Source of the DNA: Robinsoniella peoriensis
GTDB lineage: Bacteria; Bacillota; Clostridia; Lachnospirales; Lachnospiraceae
Reading direction: 5' to 3'
Assembly (NCBI RefSeq): GCF_000797495.1
Contig: NZ_JTGN01000015.1
Coordinates: 81,251-145,250, forward strand
Length of the DNA stretch: 64,000 nt
Position 1 is the stretch's first letter. Each line of letters opens with the position of its first letter. Shown piece after piece: positions 52,909 to 62,671 of this stretch. Below the pieces are notes generated by a model, which made no database searches, was not told where the DNA came from, and saw only the letters and a program-made list of their open reading frames with translations. Position numbers and translations under genes: made by a program.

Positions 52909-53299
52909 GGATAAGTGTGAAATAAAATCGCTTTACACTACTTATTAAGGCAGGCCTGCAATATGCAGGAGCTATCAATATGAATACCTTACACCGGGAT
53001 TTAAATAATAAAAAAATATGGGTATTGGCAGAAGATTTTTCCCTTAACAAACAATCCACACGATTTTGTTGAAAACCAGCATTGAATGTGTGTATAATAA
53101 TCATTTTTAAGGGGCTCTGTTGATAACCTGATTTTTATACTTTAATTTCAGAGACTTTTTCACATACTTATTAATTTACGGGAGGCTTATGCACACGGCC
53201 TCTTCAGACTTATTCACAAACTAACAGCCCCTAAGGTTAAGACTACTGATTCTCTTAATAATTTATTATATAGCGGGCTCGAAAGGAGTTACCCACATT
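52909..53299 (+). other. oriC, right part: dnaA-dnaN spacer with DnaA boxes and the dnaN promoter
   Basis: No gene. Exact TTATNCACA boxes lie at 53187-53195 (+), 53210-53218 (+) and 53089-53097 (-). The last overlaps the -10 of a good promoter, TTGAAA (53069-53074), 18 bases, TATAAT (53093-53098), so DnaA may control dnaN. An A/T-rich stretch follows the boxes at about 53251-53272 and is a candidate unwinding site, as in the bipartite origin of Bacillus. Confidence 0.8.
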
Positions 53300-54403
53300 A
53301 TGAAGATTGTCTGCTCAAAATCAGATTTACTAAAAAGCGTTAACATCGTTATGAAAGCTGTTCCTTCTAAAACAACGATGCCAATACTGGAATGTATCTT
53401 AATAGATGCATCAGCCAATGAAATTAAATTAACTTCTAATGATATGGAACTTGGAATTGAAACAAAAGTGACCGGTGATATCTTAGAAAAGGGTATTATT
53501 GCACTGGATGCAAAGATTTTTTCTGAAATTATTCGAAAATTACCGGAAAATGATATTGTTATTGAAACAGATGCAAAATTACAGGCAACGATTACCTGTG
53601 AAAAAGCTAAGTTTAATATCTCCGGAAAATCGGGTGAAGATTTTTCTTATTTACCTTATGTAGAAAAAAATGATTCCATTGCCCTGTCCCAGTTCACTTT
53701 GAAGGAAGTAATTCGTCAGACGATTTTTTCCATTGCAGCGAATGAAAATAATAAAATGATGACCGGGGAATTATTTGAAATTAATGAAAATGAACTGAAA
53801 GTTGTGTCATTAGATGGTCATCGAATATCGATTCGGAAAATCGAATTAAAGGATACCTACGGCCACAAGAAGGTTGTCGTTCCTGGAAAGACACTCACGG
53901 AAGTGAGCAAGATTTTATCAGGAGAAGTGGAAGATGAAGTACGTCTGTTCTTTACAAATAATCATATTGTATTTGAGTTTGACCAGACAACCGTTGTATC
54001 CCGTCTGATTGAAGGCGAGTACTTCCGGATAGAGCAGATGCTCTCCAGTGATTATGAGACAAAAGTAGAAATAAATAAAAAAGAATTGCTTGATTGTATC
54101 GATCGTGCTACTCTTCTTGTAAAGGAAAGTGACAAGAAGCCGATTATCATCCAGATCAGTGATGATGCTATGGAACTGAAAATCAATTCCCAGATCGGTT
54201 CGATGGATGAAGAAATTGATATTACGAAAGAAGGGAAAGATATCCTGATTGGATTCAACCCAAGATTCTTAATTGATTCACTTCGTGTCATTGACGATGA
54301 GAATGTTACCCTGTATCTGGTGAATCCGAAAGCACCCTGTTTTATTAAAGACGAGAAAGAAACATATATCTATTTGATTCTTCCGGTTAATTTTACGGTT
54401 TAG
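53300..54403 (+). CDS. dnaN: DNA polymerase III beta subunit (sliding clamp)
   Basis: A 367-residue ring-forming clamp that tethers the replicative polymerase. It has the usual three similar domains, beginning MKIVCSKSDLLKSVNIVMKAVPSKTTMPILECILIDA and ending NPKAPCFIKDEKETYIYLILPV, where the C-terminal partner-binding pocket lies. GAAAGGAG precedes the ATG. Length is normal. Confidence 0.99.
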   Translation: MKIVCSKSDLLKSVNIVMKAVPSKTTMPILECILIDASANEIKLTSNDMELGIETKVTGDILEKGIIALDAKIFSEIIRKLPENDIVIETDAKLQATITCEKAKFNISGKSGEDFSYLPYVEKNDSIALSQFTLKEVIRQTIFSIAANENNKMMTGELFEINENELKVVSLDGHRISIRKIELKDTYGHKKVVVPGKTLTEVSKILSGEVEDEVRLFFTNNHIVFEFDQTTVVSRLIEGEYFRIEQMLSSDYETKVEINKKELLDCIDRATLLVKESDKKPIIIQISDDAMELKINSQIGSMDEEIDITKEGKDILIGFNPRFLIDSLRVIDDENVTLYLVNPKAPCFIKDEKETYIYLILPVNFTV

Positions 54404-54416
54404 AGGAAAGGGCATC

Positions 54417-54626
54417 ATGGAAACGATTAAATTAAGAGATGATTATATCAAACTTGGTCAGGCATTAAAGGCTGCCGGGCTGGTAGATTCCGGAGTGGTT
54501 GCGAAAGTTGTAATCCAGGACGGACTTGTGAAAGTGAATGGCGAAGTGGAATACCAGCGGGGAAAAAAGTTACATGAGAATGATGTAGTGGACTTCGATG
54601 GAGAAACGATAAAAATTGTAAAATAG
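54417..54626 (+). CDS. rlbA: S4-domain RNA-binding protein RlbA (YaaA)
   Basis: A 69-residue protein formed almost entirely of an S4 RNA-binding domain (LGQALKAAGLVDSGVVAKVVIQDGLVKVNGEVE). A gene of this type lies between dnaN and recF in most Firmicutes and has been linked to ribosome assembly. It is 13 bases after dnaN, with GAGGAAAGGG before the ATG. Confidence 0.92.
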   Translation: METIKLRDDYIKLGQALKAAGLVDSGVVAKVVIQDGLVKVNGEVEYQRGKKLHENDVVDFDGETIKIVK

Positions 54627-54637
54627 TTGGTGCTGAC

Positions 54638-55717
54638 ATGATTATTGAATCTATTAAACTTGAGAAATTTAGAAATTATAATTCCTTAAAATTAAAGTTT
54701 GATAGTGGTACGAATATTTTCTATGGTGATAATGCGCAGGGTAAGACGAATATTTTAGAAGCAGTGTATCTCTGTGGGACTACCAAATCCCACAAGGGAA
54801 GCAAGGATCGTGAAATCATCCAGTTTCATGAGGATGAATCTCATATTCGTATGAGGCTGAATAAAAACGGCAGTGCTTATAAGATAGACATGCATTTAAA
54901 GAAGAACAGGACAAAGGGAATTGCGATTAACGGTATACCGATACGGAAAGCCAGCGAACTCTTTGGAATTGTGAACCTGGTATTTTTCTCACCGGAGGAT
55001 CTTAATATTATTAAAAACGGTCCTTCTGAGAGAAGGCGTTTTATTGACATGGAGCTATGTCAGTTAAATAAATTATATTTGTTTCAGTTATCAAATTATA
55101 ATAAAATAGTGAATCAGAGAAATAAACTGCTCAAAGATATTGCCTTTCATCCGGAATACCTGGATACCCTGGATATCTGGGACCAGCAGATGGTTCAGTA
55201 CGGCTGCAAAGTAATCGAGGAACGTCAGTTATTTGTAGAGCGTCTGAATGGAATCATTGCAGGCATCCATAAAAAACTTTCGGGAGACAGGGAAGAATTA
55301 ATTGTGGATTATGAGAAAAACGTTCCGGCTGAATCTTTTGAAGAACAGCTGAGACGAGGCAGGGATAAAGATCTGAAGATGAGGATGACCATGACCGGTC
55401 CCCACAGAGATGATCTGTGTTTTAAAATCCAGGATGTGGATATCCGCAGGTTTGGCTCCCAGGGGCAGCAGAGAACAGCTGCTTTATCTTTAAAGCTGGC
55501 TGAAATTGAGCTGGTGAAGCAGGAAATCAAAGATACACCAATTTTATTGCTGGATGATGTCTTGTCTGAACTGGACAGTAACAGGCAACACTATCTGTTA
55601 GACAGCATTCATGATATTCAAACATTGATCACCTGTACGGGTATCGATGATTTTATAGAGAATCAATTTAAGATTAATAAAGTATTTCATGTGGTGGACG
55701 GTATCGTCTATGAATAA
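54638..55717 (+). CDS. recF: DNA replication and repair protein RecF
   Basis: A 359-residue SMC-like ATPase that loads RecA at gaps. Walker A is GDNAQGKTNILEAVYL (about 30-45), the signature motif is FGSQGQQRTAALSLKLAE (about 270-287) and Walker B is PILLLDDVLSELD (about 300-312). It starts 11 bases after rlbA with only a weak ribosome site, so translational coupling is likely. Confidence 0.98.
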   Translation: MIIESIKLEKFRNYNSLKLKFDSGTNIFYGDNAQGKTNILEAVYLCGTTKSHKGSKDREIIQFHEDESHIRMRLNKNGSAYKIDMHLKKNRTKGIAINGIPIRKASELFGIVNLVFFSPEDLNIIKNGPSERRRFIDMELCQLNKLYLFQLSNYNKIVNQRNKLLKDIAFHPEYLDTLDIWDQQMVQYGCKVIEERQLFVERLNGIIAGIHKKLSGDREELIVDYEKNVPAESFEEQLRRGRDKDLKMRMTMTGPHRDDLCFKIQDVDIRRFGSQGQQRTAALSLKLAEIELVKQEIKDTPILLLDDVLSELDSNRQHYLLDSIHDIQTLITCTGIDDFIENQFKINKVFHVVDGIVYE

Positions 55718-55756
55718 CATGTGTAAATACGCAGCAGCGAAAACAGGAGGATTCTT

Positions 55757-57682
55757 ATGGGTACAGAATTAAATTCAGAATATGGCGCAGATCAAATACA
55801 AATTTTAGAGGGGTTGGAAGCAGTCCGGAAAAGACCTGGTATGTACATTGGAAGTACATCGATCCGCGGACTTCACCATCTGGTATATGAAATTGTAGAT
55901 AATGCAGTGGATGAAGCACTTGCAGGATACTGCGACACAATTCAGGTGACCATTAATAAAGACAATTCCATAACGGTAATCGATAATGGCCGCGGTATCC
56001 CGGTAGGAATCAATCATAAATCAGGACTTCCGGCAGTAGAAGTAGTATTTACGATTCTTCATGCAGGTGGTAAATTCGGCGGCGGCGGCTATAAAGTATC
56101 CGGTGGTCTTCACGGGGTAGGTGCTTCTGTCGTTAATGCTTTGTCGGAAAATCTGGAGGTTACAATCTACAGTGAGGGTAAGATCTACAGACAGCGTTAT
56201 GAAAGAGGTAAAGTTGTATATAAACTAAAAGTGATCGGAGAATGTGACCCGGATAAGACAGGAACCATGGTAACCTTCCTTCCGGATAAAGAAATTTTCG
56301 AAGAAACGGTTTATGATTTTAATACACTGAAGCAGAGACTTCGGGAAATGGCATTCCTGACAAAGAATATCAGGATTATCTTAAGAGATGAGAGAAACGA
56401 GGAGCCGGTGGAGAAGATTTTCCACTACGAAGGCGGAATCAAGGAATTTGTTTCTTATCTGAACAAGGGTAAAAATCCGCTCTACCCGGATATAATTTAT
56501 TGTGAAGGCACCAGGGATGATGTGTATGTAGAAGTCGCGATGCAGCATAATGACGGTTATACGGAAGGGGCATACAGTTTTGTAAATAACATTACTACTC
56601 CGGAAGGCGGTACCCATCTGACTGGATTTAAGAGTGCGCTTACCAAAACATTTAATGATTATGCAAGAACCAATAAACTGATTAAGGACAGTGAGTCTTT
56701 GGTTGGTGAGGATATCAGAGAAGGTATCACGGCAATTATCAGTATTAAGATTGGGGATCCGCAGTTTGAAGGACAGACGAAACAGAAACTTGGAAACAGT
56801 GAAGCAAGAGGAGCTGTAGATAATGTGGTTTCTGAACAGCTTATGATTTACCTGGAACAGCATCCTCAGATCGCGAAGATGATTCTGGAAAAATCAATTA
56901 TGGCTCAGAGAGCAAGGGATGCGGCAAGAAAAGCCCGTGATTTAACAAGAAGAAAATCAGCCCTTGACGGAATGTCTCTTCCGGGTAAACTGGCGGATTG
57001 CTCGGATAAGGATCCGAAAAACTGTGAAATCTACATTGTCGAGGGAGATTCCGCGGGTGGTTCTGCAAAAACGGCAAGAAGCAGAAGTACCCAGGCAATT
57101 CTTCCCCTGCGTGGAAAAATACTGAACGTGGAAAAGGCAAGACTGGATAAAATTTATGCAAACGCTGAAATTAAAGCGATGATTACAGCGTTTGGTACAG
57201 GTATCCACGATGATTTTGATATATCGAAACTGAGATACCATAAAATTATTATTATGACCGATGCCGATGTTGACGGTGCCCATATCAGTACGTTATTATT
57301 AACCTTTATGTATCGTTTTATGCCTGATCTGATTAAAGAGGGACATGTGTATCTGGCACAGCCGCCACTTTATAAGCTGGAGAAAAACAAAAAAGTGTGG
57401 TATGCTTACAGCGATGAAGAATTAAATTCAATTTTGACAGAAGTCGGCAGAGACCAGAGTAATAAGATACAGCGTTACAAAGGACTTGGAGAAATGGATG
57501 CGGAACAGCTCTGGGAGACAACTATGGATCCGGAGAGCAGGATTTTACTCCGGGTTACGATGGATGAAGAAGCATCGTCGGAACTGGATATTACCTTTAC
57601 GACCTTAATGGGAGACCAGGTAGAGCCGCGTCGTGAATTTATTGAAGAAAATGCTAAATATGTAGAAAATCTGGACATTTAG
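55757..57682 (+). CDS. gyrB: DNA gyrase subunit B
   Basis: The ATPase subunit of gyrase, 641 residues. Its ATP lid has GGLHGVGASVVNALS (about 115-129). The TOPRIM domain has EGDSAGGSAKTARSR (about 430-444) and the metal-binding DADVDGAHI (about 505-513). The C-terminus ends REFIEENAKYVENLDI, normal for gyrase rather than ParE. AGGAGG precedes the ATG. It is 13 bases before gyrA. Confidence 0.99.
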   Translation: MGTELNSEYGADQIQILEGLEAVRKRPGMYIGSTSIRGLHHLVYEIVDNAVDEALAGYCDTIQVTINKDNSITVIDNGRGIPVGINHKSGLPAVEVVFTILHAGGKFGGGGYKVSGGLHGVGASVVNALSENLEVTIYSEGKIYRQRYERGKVVYKLKVIGECDPDKTGTMVTFLPDKEIFEETVYDFNTLKQRLREMAFLTKNIRIILRDERNEEPVEKIFHYEGGIKEFVSYLNKGKNPLYPDIIYCEGTRDDVYVEVAMQHNDGYTEGAYSFVNNITTPEGGTHLTGFKSALTKTFNDYARTNKLIKDSESLVGEDIREGITAIISIKIGDPQFEGQTKQKLGNSEARGAVDNVVSEQLMIYLEQHPQIAKMILEKSIMAQRARDAARKARDLTRRKSALDGMSLPGKLADCSDKDPKNCEIYIVEGDSAGGSAKTARSRSTQAILPLRGKILNVEKARLDKIYANAEIKAMITAFGTGIHDDFDISKLRYHKIIIMTDADVDGAHISTLLLTFMYRFMPDLIKEGHVYLAQPPLYKLEKNKKVWYAYSDEELNSILTEVGRDQSNKIQRYKGLGEMDAEQLWETTMDPESRILLRVTMDEEASSELDITFTTLMGDQVEPRREFIEENAKYVENLDI

Positions 57683-57695
57683 GAGGAGAAAGTCG

Positions 57696-60377
57696 TTGGA
57701 AGACAATATTTTTGATAAGGTACATGATGTTGATCTAAAGAAAACAATGGAGAAATCCTACATCGACTATGCCATGAGCGTTATTGCCGCCCGTGCACTT
57801 CCTGATGTAAGAGACGGGTTAAAGCCTGTTCAGCGTAGAGTTCTGTATTCTATGATCGAATTAAATAATGGTCCTGACAAGCCGCATAGAAAATGTGCGC
57901 GTATTGTCGGTGATACCATGGGTAAGTATCACCCTCATGGTGACAGCTCTATCTATGGGGCATTGGTAAATATGGAACAGGAATGGTCTACCCGTTATCC
58001 GCTGGTTGACGGTCATGGGAACTTTGGTTCCGTGGACGGTGACGGCGCAGCTGCCATGCGTTATACAGAAGCACGTCTCAGCAAGATTTCCATGGAAATG
58101 CTGGCTGATATTAATAAAAATACGGTAGATTTTGTACCGAACTTTGACGAGACAGAGAGAGAACCGGCGGTTCTTCCTGCCAGATATCCCAATCTTCTGG
58201 TAAATGGAACCTCAGGTATCGCCGTTGGTATGGCTACCAATATTCCGCCTCACAATCTGAAAGAGATTGTAAATGCAGTAATCAAAATGATTGACAACCG
58301 CATTGAAGAGAGCCGCGATACGGAAATTGATGAAATACTGGAAATTGTAAAAGGTCCGGACTTTCCTACGGGAGCCCAGATTCTGGGTACAAAGGGAATA
58401 GAAGAAGCTTATCGGACTGGACGGGGAAAAATCCGCGTCCGGGCAGTTACCGATATCGAATCTATGCCAAATGGTAAGAGCAGAATCATTGTTAGTGAAT
58501 TACCGTACATGGTAAATAAAGCAAGATTAATTGAGAAAATTGCTGATCTGGTCAGAGATAAAAAAGTTGACGGTATTACAAATATTACCGATGAGTCAAA
58601 CAGGGAAGGTATGCGTATTAACATTGAGCTTCGCCGTGATGTGAATGCCAATGTTCTTCTGAATCAATTATACAAGCATACACAGCTGCAGGATACTTTC
58701 GGTGTAATTATGCTTGCACTTGTAAATAATGAGCCAAAGGTTATGAACATCCTTCAGATGCTGCACTACTATATCCAGCACCAGGAAGAAGTCGTTACCA
58801 GAAGAACCCAGTATGAACTGAATAAGGCAGAAGAACGTGCCCATATTTTACAGGGATTACTGATTGCTCTTGACAATATTGATGAGGTAATCCGTATTAT
58901 CCGTGCATCAAAGAATGCTCAGATTGCAAAAGAAGGATTAATTGAGCGATTTGGTTTATCAGATGTGCAGGCGCAGGCTATCGTAGATATGAGGCTGCGT
59001 GCTCTGACAGGTCTGGAAAGAGAAAAGCTGGAAAATGAATTCAAGGAATTAATGGAACGTATTACTTACTTAAAGTCTATCCTGGCTGACAGAAACCTCC
59101 TGCTTGGAGTAATCCGGGAGGAAATTATTATCATTCGCGATAAGTTTGGGGATGAGAGAAGGACTTCTATTGGTTTTGACGAATTTGATATCTCGATGGA
59201 AGACCTTATTCCAAGAACAAATGTCGTGATAGCAATGACAAAATTGGGTTATATTAAACGTATGACCATCGATAACTTTAAGAGCCAGAACAGAGGCGGG
59301 AAAGGGATTAAGGGAATGCAGACCATCGATGATGATTATATCGAGGATCTGCTGATGACGTCTACCCATCACTATCTGATGTTCTTTACGAATACCGGAA
59401 AAGTATACCGTCTGAAAGCTTATGAAATTCCGGAATCCAGCAGAACCGCAAGAGGTACGGCTATTATTAACCTACTGCAGCTGGCGCCTGGAGAGAAGAT
59501 TACCGCTATGATCCCGATTAAGGAATATAAGGCGGGCAGATATCTGTTTATGGCAACTAAGAACGGTATTGTGAAAAAGACACCGATCAGGGATTATGCA
59601 AATGTCAGAAAAACAGGACTTGCTGCGATCAGTCTTCGTGAAGAGGATGAACTGATTGAGGTTAAAACTACAAATAACGAGAAAGATATTATTCTTGTTA
59701 CGAAATACGGACAGTGTATCCGTTTCCATGAGACAGATGTAAGAAGCACCGGAAGAACTTCTATGGGTGTTATCGGAATGAGCCTGTCCCACGGAGATGA
59801 AGTAATTGGAATGCAGCTGAATACCCAGGGTGAATACCTGATGATTGTTTCTGAAAAAGGTATGGGCAAGCTTACCCATATGAATGAATTTACGGCACAG
59901 AACAGAGGCGGTAAAGGTGTGAAGTGCTATAAGATCATGGAAAAAACAGGTAATGTTATCGGTGTTAAGGCCGTTAATAAAGAAAATGAGATTATGATAA
60001 TCAGTACAGAAGGTATTGTAATCCGTATGATGTGCGGTGACATTTCTGTTCTGGGACGCGTAACTTCCGGCGTGAAGCTGATTAACATGGATGTGGATAA
60101 TGACATTATGGTTGCCAGCATTGCAAAGGTAAGGGAAAGTTCTAACCAGACGGAAGAAGATATGCTGAAATCTCTGGAAGAAGAATTGCTGGAAGAAGAA
60201 TCTTTGGATGGTGAAGTTGTAACAGCAGGTGATACAGCTCCGGAAGAGGAGGCAGAAGCATCTGATTCTTCAATTGACAGTCTGGTAGAGCGTGCATTAG
60301 AAGAAAAGGAAAAAGAAGAGCAGGAAGCGCATGAGAACGGTTCTGAAGAAGAATTACAGGATGGACAGGACGAGTAA
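57696..60377 (+). CDS. gyrA: DNA gyrase subunit A
   Basis: The 893-residue DNA-cutting subunit. The start is TTG, nine bases after AGGAGG. The active-site Tyr is in AAAMRYTEARL (near 123). The C-terminal pinwheel carries several GyrA-box-like sequences (NRGGKGIKGMQ, NRGGKGVKCYK), which marks it as gyrase and not ParC. The quinolone-determining segment reads HPHGDSSIYGALV: Ser is present at the E. coli 83 position but Gly stands at the 87 position. The last 60 residues are an acidic Glu/Asp/Ser-rich tail. Confidence 0.99.
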   Translation: MEDNIFDKVHDVDLKKTMEKSYIDYAMSVIAARALPDVRDGLKPVQRRVLYSMIELNNGPDKPHRKCARIVGDTMGKYHPHGDSSIYGALVNMEQEWSTRYPLVDGHGNFGSVDGDGAAAMRYTEARLSKISMEMLADINKNTVDFVPNFDETEREPAVLPARYPNLLVNGTSGIAVGMATNIPPHNLKEIVNAVIKMIDNRIEESRDTEIDEILEIVKGPDFPTGAQILGTKGIEEAYRTGRGKIRVRAVTDIESMPNGKSRIIVSELPYMVNKARLIEKIADLVRDKKVDGITNITDESNREGMRINIELRRDVNANVLLNQLYKHTQLQDTFGVIMLALVNNEPKVMNILQMLHYYIQHQEEVVTRRTQYELNKAEERAHILQGLLIALDNIDEVIRIIRASKNAQIAKEGLIERFGLSDVQAQAIVDMRLRALTGLEREKLENEFKELMERITYLKSILADRNLLLGVIREEIIIIRDKFGDERRTSIGFDEFDISMEDLIPRTNVVIAMTKLGYIKRMTIDNFKSQNRGGKGIKGMQTIDDDYIEDLLMTSTHHYLMFFTNTGKVYRLKAYEIPESSRTARGTAIINLLQLAPGEKITAMIPIKEYKAGRYLFMATKNGIVKKTPIRDYANVRKTGLAAISLREEDELIEVKTTNNEKDIILVTKYGQCIRFHETDVRSTGRTSMGVIGMSLSHGDEVIGMQLNTQGEYLMIVSEKGMGKLTHMNEFTAQNRGGKGVKCYKIMEKTGNVIGVKAVNKENEIMIISTEGIVIRMMCGDISVLGRVTSGVKLINMDVDNDIMVASIAKVRESSNQTEEDMLKSLEEELLEEESLDGEVVTAGDTAPEEEAEASDSSIDSLVERALEEKEKEEQEAHENGSEEELQDGQDE

Positions 60378-60412
60378 TAAGCAGTACTCTTTTTAGTAAT
60401 TGGAGGCACATT

Positions 60413-61747
60413 ATGAATATACGCAGATTGCTTGCAGTCTGGAGTGCAAAGTTTATTGGATTTGCATGCAGGTTAACCGGAAAACAGGGAGTTACGCTTG
60501 CAGGGCAGATAGCCCTGAAGCTGGACCCTAAGATTTTGACAGAGCTGGCAGGTGAGGTAAGGGAAAAAGTATTTGTTGTCTGCGGAACCAATGGGAAAAC
60601 AACAACAAATAATCTGCTGTGTTCTGCCATTGAGGCAGAAAAGAAAAAAGTAGTCTGCAATCATACGGGCTCAAATATGTTAAATGGTGTAGTCTCGGCT
60701 TTTGTACTTTCGGCAGGTATGAACGGACATCTGGATGCTGACTATGCCTGCATTGAGATAGATGAAGCATCTACCGTGCGGATTTTACCTCACTTTAAAC
60801 CGGATTATATGGTTCTTACCAACCTGTTCCGTGATCAGCTGGACCGGTATGGAGAAATTGATATTACCATGAATCTGCTGAAAGATGCCATGCACATGGC
60901 ACCGGACATGACTGTTATCGTAAATGCAGATGATGCCCTGTCGGCATACCTGGCTATGGAAAGCGGTAACTCTTATGTGACTTACGGAATCAGTGAACAG
61001 GTTTTCGAAGAATCCAGTGTCAATGAGATCAGGGAAGGAAGATTCTGTAAAAAATGCGGAGAAAAGCTGGTTTACCACTTTTACCATTACAGCCAGCTTG
61101 GAGATTATGAATGCCCATCCTGTGGATTTAAACGACCGGATCCGGATTTTGATGCATCCAATATATACGCAGGCGGAAAACTGGCTTTTGATGTGGAAGG
61201 CAGGCATATAACTGCCAACTACAGAGGATTCTATAACATCTACAATATTTTAGCCGCGTATACGGCCGCCAGAACCGCAGAAATGGATTTAAAACACTTC
61301 AATGATGTCTTATATAGGTTCAACCCTCAAAATGGCCGTATGGAGCAATTTGAGATTGACGGAACGCATATTATGCTGAACCTGGCGAAGAACCCGGCAG
61401 GGTTTAATCAGAATATATCAGCGGTCATGGAAGATGAGACAAAAAAAGATGTGATTATTCTGATCAATGATAATGACCAGGACGGCATCGATATCTCATG
61501 GCTCTGGGACGTGGATTTTGACCGGTTTAAGGATGCAGATGTCAACTCCATTACAGTGAGCGGCATCCGCTGCCAGGATATGAGGCTGAGGTTGAAATAC
61601 GTGGATATTCCATCTGCGCTGGAACCGGATGTAGAAAAAGCGATTCAGGAACGAATAAAGAATGGGACAGGCAATCTGTATGTGCTGGTTAACTATACGG
61701 CGCTTTACAGTACCCGCAATATTTTGAAGAAGCTGGAACAAGGTTAG
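60413..61747 (+). CDS. murT: Lipid II isoglutaminyl synthase, Mur-ligase subunit MurT
   Basis: Works with GatD to amidate D-glutamate to D-isoglutamine in lipid II. The 444-residue protein has the Mur-ligase ATP loop VVCGTNGKTTTNNLL (about 53-67), a four-Cys zinc ribbon (CKKCGEKLVYHF then CPSCGFK, about 204-240) and the C-terminal DUF1727 domain. The zinc insert is characteristic of MurT. GGAGGC precedes the ATG; gatD follows 43 bases later. Confidence 0.96.
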   Translation: MNIRRLLAVWSAKFIGFACRLTGKQGVTLAGQIALKLDPKILTELAGEVREKVFVVCGTNGKTTTNNLLCSAIEAEKKKVVCNHTGSNMLNGVVSAFVLSAGMNGHLDADYACIEIDEASTVRILPHFKPDYMVLTNLFRDQLDRYGEIDITMNLLKDAMHMAPDMTVIVNADDALSAYLAMESGNSYVTYGISEQVFEESSVNEIREGRFCKKCGEKLVYHFYHYSQLGDYECPSCGFKRPDPDFDASNIYAGGKLAFDVEGRHITANYRGFYNIYNILAAYTAARTAEMDLKHFNDVLYRFNPQNGRMEQFEIDGTHIMLNLAKNPAGFNQNISAVMEDETKKDVIILINDNDQDGIDISWLWDVDFDRFKDADVNSITVSGIRCQDMRLRLKYVDIPSALEPDVEKAIQERIKNGTGNLYVLVNYTALYSTRNILKKLEQG

Positions 61748-61790
61748 AATATAGTGCAAGCTTGCTTACGCTATTCATTGGGAGGAAAGC

Positions 61791-62519
61791 ATGAAGATCA
61801 TTATTGGACATCTTTATCCGGATTTGTTGAATCTCTACGGGGACAGAGGTAATATCCAATGCATGATGAAACGCTGTGAATGGCGTGGAATTGAAGCAGA
61901 GACAATTGAATATCAGCTTGAAGATGAGATCGATTTTTCCAGGCTGGATATCGTCCTTCTGGGCGGAGGTTCCGACCGGGAGCAGATGCTGGTATGTGAA
62001 AAGCTGAAAACGATCCGCAGCGATTTTAAGAATTATGTAGAAGATAACGGCGTAGTAATTGCAATCTGCGGCGGATACCAGCTTCTGGGCAATTATTATA
62101 TGACGGATTCCGGGAATATAGAGGGGCTGGGACTGGTAGACCTGCATACAGAGCAGGGCAGGGACCGCCTTATTCAGAATATTGTTATTAAAAGTGAATT
62201 GTTCGATACTCCGATTGTGGGATTTGAAAATCATGGAGGCAGGACATTTATCAATAAAAACAAGCCTTTGGGTAAAGTACTCTATGGATCCGGAAATAAC
62301 GGAGAGACGGGATACGAAGGCGTGATTTATAAAAATGTGATCGGCACTTATCTGCATGGTCCGCTGCTGCCCAAGAATCCCAAACTTTGTGACTACCTCA
62401 TATCCAGGGCACTGGAACGCAGATATGGGGAAATTGTAGAGTTGGAGCCGTTGGATGATACGCAGGAAATGGAAGCAAATCAGTATATTGTAAACCGGTT
62501 TGCAAAAAGAGGAAATTAA
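61791..62519 (+). CDS. gatD: Lipid II isoglutaminyl synthase, glutaminase subunit GatD
   Basis: A 242-residue CobB/CobQ-like class I glutamine amidotransferase supplying ammonia to MurT. The nucleophile Cys is in VIAICGGYQLLGNYY (near 93), and the catalytic His in IGTYLHGPLLPKNP (near 188). GGGAGG precedes the ATG. Amidated lipid II is needed for efficient peptidoglycan cross-linking in many Gram-positive bacteria. Confidence 0.96.
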   Translation: MKIIIGHLYPDLLNLYGDRGNIQCMMKRCEWRGIEAETIEYQLEDEIDFSRLDIVLLGGGSDREQMLVCEKLKTIRSDFKNYVEDNGVVIAICGGYQLLGNYYMTDSGNIEGLGLVDLHTEQGRDRLIQNIVIKSELFDTPIVGFENHGGRTFINKNKPLGKVLYGSGNNGETGYEGVIYKNVIGTYLHGPLLPKNPKLCDYLISRALERRYGEIVELEPLDDTQEMEANQYIVNRFAKRGN

Positions 62520-62533
62520 CAATTGGGATTTTG

Positions 62534-62565
62534 ACAGGACTGTTTGAAAACAGTCCTGTTTTTTC
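62534..62565 (+). terminator. Terminator of the gyrA-murT-gatD region
   Basis: ACAGGACTGTTT and the AACAGTCCTGT arm form an 11-bp stem followed by TTTTTTC, 15 bases after gatD. Confidence 0.92.
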
Positions 62566-62585
62566 TTTGTTTTGTTACTTTTTGT

Positions 62586-62614
62586 TTGACTTTCTGTTGT
62601 TTTTAATCTATAAT
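62586..62614 (+). promoter_or_regulatory. Promoter of the aldolase gene
   Basis: TTGACT, 17 bases, TATAAT, 58 bases before the start codon. Near consensus, fitting a highly expressed glycolytic gene. Confidence 0.85.
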
Positions 62615-62671
62615 TAATAAAAAGGTTTTACAATAACGATGTAATGCGCATCAGGAATAGGAGAGGGTAAA

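Noticed and set aside
61689..62522. A 277-residue minus-strand ORF
   Set aside because: It is antisense to gatD, whose product is well conserved, and has no ribosome site.
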